From the NCBI GenBank assembly GCA_963837635.1, contig CAWINY010000003.1:372001-436000 (forward strand): 64,000 bases of DNA. Reading direction: 5' to 3'. Shown piece by piece: positions 43,287-50,747 of this stretch. The position numbers were made by a program, and so were the translations under genes. The DNA comes from CAWINY01 sp963837635. GTDB taxonomy: Bacteria; Acidobacteriota; Terriglobia; Terriglobales; Acidobacteriaceae. Below the pieces are notes generated by a model that was not told the origin of the DNA, searched no databases, and saw only the letters and a program-made list of their open reading frames with translations. The stretch's first letter is position 1. Each line of letters begins with the position of its first letter.

Positions 43287-43532
43287 ACGGATCAAACGGA
43301 TTTAGACGGATCCGGAGAATTAGGAAATCTGTCTAGCAGATTCAAGGGTGGAGCAGCGCTTCGGCGCTGCGTTTAAGACCGGCTTATAGTCCGGCTTGAG
43401 CCGCTGAGGCAAGAAAACACCTCAGGCGCTAAAGCGCAGAAGAAATCCAGCTCCTTGTTGCAGGCCTGAAGGCCTGCTCCACCCGGAGACGGTAACACAA
43501 AATCCATCTGGATCCGTTTCAATCCGCTGTTA
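43287..43532. repeat. Concentric inverted repeats (ACGGAT outside, GGAGCAGCGCTTCGG inside)
   Basis: AACGGATCAAACGGATTTAG (43289-43308) is mirrored by GGATCCGTTTCAATCCGCTG (about 43510-43529). Inside, GGTGGAGCAGCGCTTCGGCG and AAGACCGGCTTATAGTCCGG (about 43348-43400) face CAGGCCTGAAGGCCTGCTCC (about 43461-43480). Confidence 0.68.
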
Positions 43533-43609
43533 ACTCCGAAATCTTGCGGAACATGAAATTGAGGGATGGCAAATCGCCATCCCTTTCCTGTTTGCAGTCC
43601 GAAATCATC

Positions 43610-44887
43610 ATGAACATTCGAGAGACATTTCGCGGCGCGCTGCGCCGACTAAGCGGAGGTTCGCCGCAAGGCGAGCACGCCGGAGCGCCAGCCATTTCCG
43701 CAAGCGATTGGAGCAAGCGGCGCACGCTGGGGCTGCCCTCGATCCTCAACTCGTACGGCCCCCGTGCGGATGCCGTGCCCAAACCCACGCCGGTGAACCT
43801 GCGGCGCTTCGCCGAGACGCCGGTAGCGCGCAAGGCGATCAACACCATCAAGGACCGCATCGCCGGCATGCGATGGCGCATCCAGCCGCGGCACGGGCGC
43901 GCCCTCGATCAACTGCCCGATGGCGACGCACGCATCCGCGTGCTCACCGAGGTCTTCGAAGCACCGAATCCCGACGACAGCTTCCGCTCGTTCGCCGAGC
44001 AGGTGCTGGAGGACATCATCGTCGGCGGCTACGGCGCCGCCGAGCTGCAACGGACCGGCGACGCCGCCCGGCCGCTGATGCTGTGGCCGGTGGACGGTTC
44101 GACCATCCGCATGCGCGCGGATTGGGACGGGCGGCCAACCTCGCCGCGCTACGTGCAGGTGGGCGGGTATTCCGGTCCGAAGGGCAATATCACGCTTGCG
44201 GATGAAGAGCTGATGTATGTGCGGCTGAATGCGCGCACCTCGACCCCCTTTGGCCTGGGACGCCTGGAGGTGGCTTTCGAGACCATCAACGAATTCCTTG
44301 GCGCCCATCGCTATGCGGCGCGGCTGGCCAGCAACAGCGTGGTGCAGTACGCGCTGTGGCTGCAGGACGCCACTCCCGCACAGTACGAGCGGCTCATCCG
44401 CTGGTGGCAGGACGAAATCGAGGGAACAGGTCGTGTGCCGATCCTTTCGGTGGAGCAGAAGCCCGAGGTGCTGCGCTTTGCCGGAGGCACCGACGCCGAT
44501 CTGCGCCTGCAATGGCAGGAGTTCCTACTGAGGATCATTGCCGACGCCTTCGATCTGCCGCCGCTGTTCCTGGGCCTGGAGGCGGACGTGAACCGCTCGA
44601 CCGCCGACCAGGCGAGCACCTCGGCGTTCCAGACGGCCATCGTGCCCACGGCGCGGCTCTTGGCCGAGCACCTAACGCACGACGCCATCGCCAAGCGGCT
44701 GGGCTGGAACGACCTGGAGTTCGTCTTCAGCGACCTGGACGCGCCCAACGAAATGGAACAGGCGCAGGTTCAGGAGATCCTGCTGCGCAGCGGGGTGCTC
44801 ACCGTGAACGAGGTGCGCCGCATGCGCGGCTTGCCGGAGTTGAGTGCCAGCGATCAGCCGTCACATTCGGTAACGGGCAGCAGGTAA
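43610..44887 (+). CDS. Phage portal protein
   Basis: 425 residues from ATG 43610. TPVARKAINTIKDRIAGMRW near the N-terminus, EQVLEDIIVGGYGAAELQ, DEELMYVRLNARTSTPFGLG and FDLPPLFLGLEADVNRSTADQ are the recurring portal-family blocks. It forms the dodecameric ring for DNA passage. It lies directly upstream of the putative protease, scaffold and capsid genes. Its TAA stop is formed inside a CAGGTAN repeat (VTGSR end). Confidence 0.87.
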   Translation: MNIRETFRGALRRLSGGSPQGEHAGAPAISASDWSKRRTLGLPSILNSYGPRADAVPKPTPVNLRRFAETPVARKAINTIKDRIAGMRWRIQPRHGRALDQLPDGDARIRVLTEVFEAPNPDDSFRSFAEQVLEDIIVGGYGAAELQRTGDAARPLMLWPVDGSTIRMRADWDGRPTSPRYVQVGGYSGPKGNITLADEELMYVRLNARTSTPFGLGRLEVAFETINEFLGAHRYAARLASNSVVQYALWLQDATPAQYERLIRWWQDEIEGTGRVPILSVEQKPEVLRFAGGTDADLRLQWQEFLLRIIADAFDLPPLFLGLEADVNRSTADQASTSAFQTAIVPTARLLAEHLTHDAIAKRLGWNDLEFVFSDLDAPNEMEQAQVQEILLRSGVLTVNEVRRMRGLPELSASDQPSHSVTGSR

Positions 44888-45116
44888 CAGGTATCAGGTG
44901 TGCCTGTCATGCTGAGCGAGCCGGATTGCGCGCAGTTCGCAATCCGGCGAGTCGAAGCACCTTGCGTTCTTCAACTTTACCGCAAGGTCCTTCGACTCGC
45001 CCGGCGAAACCCAGCCGGGCGCGCTCAGGATGACAGTCGTGGCGGTGCTTGACTCTTGCCGGGAGCTGTTAGCAGCAATCTGCGGAAATCCGATACCTGA
45101 TACCTGATGCCTTCTC
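44872..45116. repeat. CAGGTAN outer pair (copy D) enclosing a second hairpin
   Basis: Outer arms: GCAGCAGGTAACAGGTATCA (about 44876) and CCGATACCTGATACCTGATG (about 45088-45107). Inner arms: CTGTCATGCTGAGCG and CGAGTCGAAGCACCTTGCG face CGCAAGGTCCTTCGACTCG and CGCTCAGGATGACAG (44907-45048). The outer left arm ends the portal gene. Confidence 0.72.
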
Positions 45117-45138
45117 TTCAACCCTGTTGGGGGAATCA

Positions 45139-45765
45139 ATGCAACTGGAAGCCATGGCCATCGAGCTGCCACGCTACGATGACCACCCGAATCGTGTGCC
45201 CTTCCGCGGCGTGCTGACGCTGCTGGATGTGCCCTCCGACAAGCCGCCGGCCGGAGCCCGCGGACATCGCGTACTCCTAACGCGGACGGCTGCCGAGCGG
45301 GCGCTGCCGTCGCTGCTGGGCATGGGCCTGGACTACACGCCTGCCCTCGACCGGCACGATGCACGACGGAAGATCGGCGTCATTACGGAGGCAACTATTG
45401 TCGATGGCGCAGCTATCGACAATCCGTCTCGGCGGCGCGATCCCACATCTGCTAAAAACGGGCAGATGTGGGGCACCAAACCTAGCCCCTACAACGCCAG
45501 TCGGCGGCGTGGTGGAATCCATGCGGGCGGCGCGCTGGTCGAGGTCTCGGGATACCTGTACGCGCGCGACTTTCCGGAAGTGGTGCGTGAGCTGCGGGCC
45601 GGCGGACGTGACCTGCTTGGCATGTCGTATGAGATCGCCGACGCACGCATCGCCGAGGCCAGCGCTCCCGTGTGGCGGGTGACCGACTTCACCTTCACCG
45701 GCGCGGCCCTACTGCGGCGCGATAAGGCCGCCTACCGTGAGACTTGGATTGAACTAGCAAACTGA
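45139..45765 (+). CDS. Probable prohead maturation protease
   Basis: 208 residues from ATG 45139. The text LGMSYEIADARI with following VWRVTDFTFTGAALLRRDKAAY resembles the distal part of HK97-type prohead proteases, and it sits between portal and capsid. The central part (about residues 90-125) is abnormal: it is encoded by an in-frame hairpin insertion (45442-45472) plus Arg/Ser-rich text. I could not place a catalytic His/Ser pair with certainty, so activity is doubtful. Confidence 0.5.
   Translation: MQLEAMAIELPRYDDHPNRVPFRGVLTLLDVPSDKPPAGARGHRVLLTRTAAERALPSLLGMGLDYTPALDRHDARRKIGVITEATIVDGAAIDNPSRRRDPTSAKNGQMWGTKPSPYNASRRRGGIHAGGALVEVSGYLYARDFPEVVRELRAGGRDLLGMSYEIADARIAEASAPVWRVTDFTFTGAALLRRDKAAYRETWIELAN
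45442..45472. repeat. Perfect 11-bp hairpin inserted in frame in the protease gene
   Basis: CCCACATCTGC-N9-GCAGATGTGGG. It interrupts the coding region without a stop codon. Confidence 0.8.
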
Positions 45766-45795
45766 GCCGCTGATCCAAGAAGGACTTCACCAACA

Positions 45796-45888
45796 CGTTC
45801 TCCGTTTGCCGTTCTCCGTTCCCCGTTATGGGTCACGACGGGCAGCGCGAAACAGGAATACGAAGAACGGAAAACGGAGAACGGAAAC
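45796..45888. repeat. CCGTTNN heptamer inverted repeat
   Basis: TTCTCCGTTTGCCGTTCTCC and GTTCCCCGTT (about 45800-45828) face AACGGAAAACGGAGAACGGA (about 45866-45885). The same word family recurs at 60770-60836 in the ATP synthase operon. Confidence 0.72.
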
Positions 45889-45898
45889 CAGGAGCATC

Positions 45899-46315
45899 AT
45901 GGACGAACAACTCACAAACCAACTGGCTGCGGTTGCCGAACGGCTGGCGGCGGCAGCGGAATCGCTGGAGCGCGCCCTGGCGGGACGCGACGAACTGGCG
46001 GCGAAGGTGGACCGCATCGTCGCCGCGATTGACGACCGTGCCACCCTAGCAGCCGCTACGGAACTCGAGCAACGCGCCGCCGCTCTCGAGCGGGAAAATG
46101 CCGAACTCAAGGCACAGGCCGGAGAGCTGAAGGCGGAGGCGCTACGCGGCGGGCGCAAGACGCTCTCGCCACTGGTCTCGGGGCTGCTCGCCAAGAGCGG
46201 CGTCGAGGAGGCGCACTTCGACTCTGCCGCGCTGGACAAGGCGCTTGCCCCGCTTACCCTCGACCAGCGCATCGCGGTCAAGGCCGAGATGGCGCGCGCC
46301 GGCATGATCGAGTAA
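45899..46315 (+). CDS. Putative capsid scaffold or head-assembly protein
   Basis: 138 residues; AGGAG at 45890-45894 supports ATG 45899. The first ~85 residues are a heptad-rich coiled-coil (ATELEQRAAALERENAELKA) and the C-terminus is a small helical domain (LDKALAPLTLDQRIAVKAEM). Size, coiled-coil and position immediately before the capsid gene fit a scaffold. No sequence motif proves it. Confidence 0.55.
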   Translation: MDEQLTNQLAAVAERLAAAAESLERALAGRDELAAKVDRIVAAIDDRATLAAATELEQRAAALERENAELKAQAGELKAEALRGGRKTLSPLVSGLLAKSGVEEAHFDSAALDKALAPLTLDQRIAVKAEMARAGMIE

Positions 46316-46337
46316 GGCGGTAGCCCAGAAGGAATCA

Positions 46338-46535
46338 CAACGGATCAAGACGGATTGAAACGGATCAGAATTCAAGAAGCTAGTTTAGAAAACCTGCCAC
46401 AGAGGCACCGAGCCACAGAGAAAGCGGAACGGACGATGTACATTTCGGCTTTCCTCTGTGTCTCTGTGGCTCTGTGGCTAAGGCTCCCTACTTCCTGGAG
46501 AAATCCGTCTTGATCCGTCTCAATCCGCTGTTGCT
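46338..46535. repeat. Concentric inverted repeats (ACGGAT outside, CACAGAG inside)
   Basis: Outer: ACAACGGATCAAGACGGATT (about 46337) and GATCCGTCTCAATCCGCTGT (about 46511-46530). Inner: CCTGCCACAGAGGCACCGAG (about 46391) and TGTGTCTCTGTGGCTCTGTG (about 46457-46476). Confidence 0.7.
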
Positions 46536-46607
46536 TTTTGCCTTCTGAGGAACCCTGGCTCTTCTTTGCACGCACGGACAGATCCGTGCACGAGACGAAA
46601 GGACATC

Positions 46608-47579
46608 ATGAAAGCAGAATTTCTTGAGCTGCACGCGGCCGCGGATTTCCTCGGGCCGGGCGCGGTGGAAGTCAACCGTTATCAAACCGAGATCACCGAC
46701 ATCGTGCGCCGCCGCGGCATTTTTGGCCAGCGCGTGCGCCAGGTACCGGCCACCGGCCATCCTTCGCGTTACTTCGAGGAGACGGCGATTGCTTCGCCGA
46801 CCGCGGCCAACGCCTTCGTCGATCCGCGCAACATCGTGGCCACGGTCGGGGCACCGACGCGCGTGGAGCGTAGTGTGCCGCTGAAGGCGCTGGTCTCGCA
46901 GATCAACTACAACCTGTTCGATATTGAAGTTGGCGCACAGCAGAGCCAGTTCGCGTTCCTGCAGGCCAAGGACCTGACAGACTCGGTCGAGGGCCTGATG
47001 CGCACGCACGACGTCGCCCTGTGGAGCGGCAACGACACCTCACTCAGTGCCCCGACCTCCTTGCAGTACTACGGCGCGGCGCAGCAGATCAACGATGGCG
47101 GCAACGTCACTACCATCACTACGACCCAGTCGATCATCCCGGGCCTGCAGAACGTGATTGCCAACATGGTGGCCAACTCGCAGTACGAGGTGCGTCCCAC
47201 CGCGATCTATGCCAATCCGGTGCTGCTGAACCTGATCGATCAGGAGCTGGCGACCAATCACAACGTATTGTTTTCGAGCACGGAAGTAGTCGCCGGCGTT
47301 CGCGTGAAGACGCTCGCGACGCAAGCGGGTGAGCTGCCGTTGATTCCGGAGTGGGCGCTGGGGTACACGGGCACGCCGGGCTCCGGTTCGGCGGTGTTGC
47401 CGTGCTACATCGTCACCGAGGATCTGATCGAGTACCACTGGCTCACCGAAGCCAACCCGCGCGTCTTCCAACTCGGGCTGACCGGCTCGCTGGCGCGGCA
47501 GTTGGTGGTGGCGAAGTTCGGCGCCGTGGTGGCGAAAGGTGCGAGCTACGCTCACGCCAAGGTTGTGGTCGAGCGGTAG
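46608..47579 (+). CDS. Major capsid protein (HK97-like fold expected)
   Basis: 323 residues from ATG 46608, preceded by AAAGGA. The pattern AVEVNRYQTEITDIVRRRG near the start, RSVPLKALVSQINYNLFDIE, TAIYANPVLLNLIDQE and C-terminal VVAKFGAVVAKGASYAHA matches phage capsid subunits of this size. It follows the portal/protease/scaffold series, as usual. Fold is inferred, not shown. Confidence 0.75.
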   Translation: MKAEFLELHAAADFLGPGAVEVNRYQTEITDIVRRRGIFGQRVRQVPATGHPSRYFEETAIASPTAANAFVDPRNIVATVGAPTRVERSVPLKALVSQINYNLFDIEVGAQQSQFAFLQAKDLTDSVEGLMRTHDVALWSGNDTSLSAPTSLQYYGAAQQINDGGNVTTITTTQSIIPGLQNVIANMVANSQYEVRPTAIYANPVLLNLIDQELATNHNVLFSSTEVVAGVRVKTLATQAGELPLIPEWALGYTGTPGSGSAVLPCYIVTEDLIEYHWLTEANPRVFQLGLTGSLARQLVVAKFGAVVAKGASYAHAKVVVER

Positions 47580-47589
47580 AACCCCACTC

Positions 47590-47748
47590 AGGGAACAGGT
47601 ATCAGGTAAACAGGCACCAGGTAACAAACGTCAGGCCTTTTTAAGCCCTGCAAGGGATGCGAACGCGGAACGAATTCGCGGCTCGCCCCCCATTACCGCT
47701 AAATACCGGATGCCTGTTACCTGGTACCTGATATCTGTCACCCGATCT
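47590..47748. repeat. CAGGTAN heptamer inverted repeat (copy E)
   Basis: GGGAACAGGTATCAGGTAAA and CAGGCACCAGGTAAC (47590-47625) are mirrored by GCCTGTTACCTGGTACCTGA (about 47712-47731). A less regular GAACGCGGAACGAATTCGCG dyad lies between them. Confidence 0.72.
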
Positions 47749-47765
47749 CCCAAGAGTCCTGAACT

Positions 47766-48392
47766 ATGAACTATCTGGACGTATCCGATTACGAGAACTA
47801 CGGCCTGGAGGCCAGTCTGCCGGCGGCCTGGTGCACGACGGCCTCGGCCCTGATCGACGCGCATTGCCGCCGGCCAACGCTGGCGGCCACGCAATACACG
47901 GAACGGCTGCGGCTGGCGGAGGGACGCAACAGCGTGCGCCTGACCTATCTGCCGCTGAATGCCATCGCGCCTGCCACATCGCCCCTGGTTTCGATCCGCG
48001 CGCGCTATGCCATGCCGCGTCGCGGCGAGCAGGAAGACGAAACGTTCCTGATGGAAGTTGCGTCGGTCTTTGGGCTGCCGGGCTTATGGACGACGCTGGA
48101 TCCATCGCTGGTCGACTACTCCTCTGAAACAGGCGAACTCACCTTGCGCAGGAACGTCCTCGGCCTGCCCTTCAATGAAGTCGAGGTGACCTACACGGCC
48201 GGCATTCTGGATATCCCCGCGGGGGTGAAGGCGGCGTGCGCGCAGGTGGTGCGCAATGCGCTAGCGACTCCCGCGCTCAACGTGCGCTTTGGAATGTTGG
48301 AGCGCATGCGCCTGCAATACTTCTCCGACACCCTAATCGACGCCACGGTGCGCGCCCTGCTCGCGCCCTATGTGGCGCAGAAGGTGAACTGA
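47766..48392 (+). CDS. Head-tail connector-like protein
   Basis: 208 residues. The opening YLDVSDYENYGLEASLPAAW and ALIDAHCRRPTLAATQYTER, with later VTYTAGILDIPAGVKAACAQ, are like gp6/Gp15-type connector proteins that join the portal ring to the tail. It directly follows the capsid gene. Assignment is by pattern and position. Confidence 0.6.
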   Translation: MNYLDVSDYENYGLEASLPAAWCTTASALIDAHCRRPTLAATQYTERLRLAEGRNSVRLTYLPLNAIAPATSPLVSIRARYAMPRRGEQEDETFLMEVASVFGLPGLWTTLDPSLVDYSSETGELTLRRNVLGLPFNEVEVTYTAGILDIPAGVKAACAQVVRNALATPALNVRFGMLERMRLQYFSDTLIDATVRALLAPYVAQKVN

Positions 48393-48393
48393 C

Positions 48394-48828
48394 ATGGGCT
48401 TTGGAATCGCAAACGAGAGCGGGCGGGGGCAGTGGCTGGCGTGCGCGGCCGAGAGCATGCTGCGCGCGCTGGGCGGCGATGCGGTGCAACTGCGAATCGG
48501 CGGTGCATCCGACGGTAGTTTGAACGCGGAGCTCGGGGCTGCGCCGCCGTTGGTGCAGGAGATCGAATTCGCGCCCGTGGTGGTGCGCGGCTCTACCCCT
48601 ACTTCCGATGGAAGTTGCCGCTTCGAACTGCTGCTTCCCGCCAGTTTGCTGGATGCGGAAGCGGAGCGGAGCGGTCTGACTTCGGGCAGCGCCCTCATCG
48701 AGGGTGCGGCAGGCATTGTCGTTCACGGCACGACGATGTGCGTCGAGAAAATCATGACCGAGAGTTTCGGCGAGATTCCGTACCTCTATCGCGTGATCGT
48801 CAAGGACCAATCCGCCCTCAGCCGGTGA
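48394..48828 (+). CDS. Unknown protein in the head-completion position
   Basis: 144 residues, starting 1 bp after the connector gene, so co-translated. Mostly beta-rich (VQEIEFAPVVVRGS; GAAGIVVHGTTMCVEKIM). Size and position suit a head-closure or stopper protein, but no family motif was recognised. Confidence 0.5.
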   Translation: MGFGIANESGRGQWLACAAESMLRALGGDAVQLRIGGASDGSLNAELGAAPPLVQEIEFAPVVVRGSTPTSDGSCRFELLLPASLLDAEAERSGLTSGSALIEGAAGIVVHGTTMCVEKIMTESFGEIPYLYRVIVKDQSALSR

Positions 48829-48841
48829 AAAGACAAGAACT

Positions 48842-49069
48842 AACAACGGATCGAGACGGATTGAAACGGATTATCTAAAGGGGCAACAAGCAGCCAAGAT
48901 GTCATTCTGAGCCGAAATGTAGGCGGGGACGAAGAATCTGTGTACTTCCGAGCAAAAACGCATAGATCCTTCGCTTCGCTCAGGATGACAACTCTTGGGG
49001 TCGTGACGATGTCTGAGGCAATTTCGAAGTCTTTCTGATCCGTCTGAATCCGTTTCAATCCGTTGTTGA
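48842..49069. repeat. Concentric inverted repeats (ACGGAT outside, GTCATTCTGAGC inside)
   Basis: Outer: ACAACGGATCGAGACGGATT (48842) and GAATCCGTTTCAATCCGTTG (about 49045-49064). Inner: GATGTCATTCTGAGCCGAA (about 48898) and TTCGCTTCGCTCAGGATGAC (about 48971-48990), the widespread GTCATTCTGAGCGAAG repeat. Confidence 0.7.
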
Positions 49070-49087
49070 CCTTTTCTGGCGTCGCTT

Positions 49088-49774
49088 ATGCAATTTGCAA
49101 AAGACAGCTTCTACATGGCCCTGCGCACGCGTTTGGCCGCGCTGAATCCGCAGCGCGTGGTCAGCGTGGCGGGGGTCGCGCGGCCTGCAGTCCTGGTTGC
49201 GGAAAACGAGCTCGCCACGGCGGCTCCGTTGTGCGCCAACGCATTCTATGTGCAGTGGGGCGCTGCGCGAGTGGCAGACAAATGGACGGGCGCGGCATCT
49301 CCACTGATGGCAATGGAGTGCGTGATTGCCTACCGCACCCCAGGCTCGCCGGACTCGGGACAGGACCGGGGCCGCACCTTGGCCGCGCTCGACGAGGAGT
49401 TGCGCCAGATCTCTCTGCCGGCCAACACGCCCAAGTGCGATTTCACGCAAAACCCGGCGCTTGCTCTGGGAAGCGTGGTCATGTGGGACACGCCACAATT
49501 CGGCGCAGTCGCCACCACGTCGGCGGAGCTGCGCCGCGAGGCGCGAAGCGGTACGCGGCGGGGCGCGCGGCATGGTGGCGGCGCAATTCCGCGGCAACGC
49601 CGACGCCCGCGTCGAGTTCGACTTCCTCGAATGGGGAAAGCTGCAGATGGCGCTGTCCGGAGGCTCGCAGCACCTGAATCTGCTGCAGCCCGCGCAAACG
49701 GGCGTTGCCGGAACCGCAGGAAACGCGGTGCCGCTGCAGAGTGGCTCGACCGCGTCCGCGTTGGTCGTGGGTAA
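49088..49774 (+). CDS. Tail-completion-like protein; C-terminal third probably out of frame
   Basis: The first ~150 residues (MQFAKDSFYMALRTRLAALN ... PQFGAVATTSAELRREA) read like a genuine tail-terminator or minor tail protein. Beyond about 49540 the translation becomes Arg-rich (RRGARHGGGAIPRQRRRPRR), the sign of a wrong frame, while frame 3 of the window reads normally from 49572. Either the stop was lost by an indel near 49540-49570, or a +1 shift joins this to the next protein. Confidence 0.55.
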   Translation: MQFAKDSFYMALRTRLAALNPQRVVSVAGVARPAVLVAENELATAAPLCANAFYVQWGAARVADKWTGAASPLMAMECVIAYRTPGSPDSGQDRGRTLAALDEELRQISLPANTPKCDFTQNPALALGSVVMWDTPQFGAVATTSAELRREARSGTRRGARHGGGAIPRQRRRPRRVRLPRMGKAADGAVRRLAAPESAAARANGRCRNRRKRGAAAEWLDRVRVGRG

Positions 49775-50288
49775 CACTGCGGCAGCCCAGTTTTCGCCTG
49801 GCAACCTGGTGGCCGTCGATGTGGATTACGCGGGCGCGCAAGGTTACCTCGGCAGCGGAATCAGCGGAGCGTATCTAGGCAACGGCAGCACGATCAACGA
49901 TCCGGATTACGTGCGGCGCGTCACCTTCAATGTGGGGCGGGTGGCTTCCGTCACGGGCGGTTCCCTGGTACTCAATCAATCGCTGATCGGCGGGGTGCCG
50001 AGCGCCAGCGCCAAAGTGCAAAAGGTTACCGGATTCGCGGACCGCGAAGGTGGAAGCTTCTTCCAGGAGTGGTCCGCGTTGATCATGCTGCCGGATGAGG
50101 CGGGCGCGCGGGTGTGCTTCTACTATCCGCGCCTGCAGCCGTTTGCACCGGCCCAGGAAATGGCGATGCCGGTTGCAGCCCCCTTGCACGCGGTCGGGTT
50201 GCATGCGTCCTTCGTGGCTCTGCCGGTCACGGATGCCATGGATGGGGAGTCCGTGCTGTGTTGGCGCGCGTATGTGCCGGGGCGATGA
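49572..50288 (+). CDS. Tail protein of unknown type
   Basis: From ATG 49572, 238 residues: VEFDFLEWGKLQMALSGGSQ then a Gly/Ser/Val-rich beta region (TASALVVGNTAAAQFSPGNL) and a C-terminal domain ending FVALPVTDAMDGESVLCWRA. It could be a tail-tube or minor tail subunit; I cannot decide. It overlaps the previous open frame by 203 bp, and there is no ribosome site at 49572, so it may be the second half of a frame-disrupted gene. Confidence 0.5.
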   Translation: MVAAQFRGNADARVEFDFLEWGKLQMALSGGSQHLNLLQPAQTGVAGTAGNAVPLQSGSTASALVVGNTAAAQFSPGNLVAVDVDYAGAQGYLGSGISGAYLGNGSTINDPDYVRRVTFNVGRVASVTGGSLVLNQSLIGGVPSASAKVQKVTGFADREGGSFFQEWSALIMLPDEAGARVCFYYPRLQPFAPAQEMAMPVAAPLHAVGLHASFVALPVTDAMDGESVLCWRAYVPGR

Positions 50289-50294
50289 AGCGTG

Positions 50295-50370
50295 TAGCGC
50301 CGGCGTCTCGCCGGCGGGCCTTGTGAACCGTGGTACTGCGAACGGAACCCGCCGGCGAGACGCCGGCGCT
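50295..50370. repeat. CGCCGGCGTCTCGCCGGCG-type inverted repeat
   Basis: AGCGCCGGCGTCTCGCCGGC (about 50297) is mirrored by GCCGGCGAGACGCCGGCGCT (about 50351-50370). Single copies of the same word occur near 33775 and 62840-62904. Confidence 0.75.
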
Positions 50371-50371
50371 A

Positions 50372-50677
50372 CTACTCCTGCTGTAAAAACTTCAGCAGTT
50401 CGGTGATGTCCGGCTCCATGTCCTGGATGCCGTCGCGGATCTCGTCGAGGTCGCGCTTAATCTGGGCGACCACGCGGGCCAGCGCTTCGCGGTGATCGTG
50501 CGACAGTTCGACCAGCAGTGGCACCGATTCGTCGGCCAGTTCCCCCGCCAGCACGGAGACCTCGGCAAGGTGGTGTACGACGCTGCTGGCGGCGATCCCG
50601 GCAAAGCCAAGCTCCGCCATGCGGACCCGCAAACGGTTCTGCAAGGCGATGATCCGCTCTGTGGCTGCGTCTCCCAT
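50372..50677 (-). CDS. Small helical protein encoded opposite to the tail operon
   Basis: 101 residues; helical throughout with heptads (LQNRLRVRMAELGFAG; AQIKRDLDEIRDGIQDMEPD) and no membrane segment. Codon and residue use look genuine, unlike antisense shadows of neighbouring genes, because nothing is coded on the plus strand here. It faces a run of plus-strand tail genes. Possible chaperone or antitoxin-like role; no family recognised. Confidence 0.55.
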   Translation of the reverse strand: MGDAATERIIALQNRLRVRMAELGFAGIAASSVVHHLAEVSVLAGELADESVPLLVELSHDHREALARVVAQIKRDLDEIRDGIQDMEPDITELLKFLQQE

Positions 50678-50747
50678 GCCAAGTCATCTCTCCCAAAGGC
50701 CCCCTGGACGAGCTTTGAGGGCCCCGCATTGGGGTATCGGAATTCTA

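Noticed and set aside
44870..47750. CRISPR array suggested by recurring ~20-bp repeats
   Set aside because: Repeats are inverted, degenerate 7-bp words without regular 30-40-bp spacers, and no cas gene is present.
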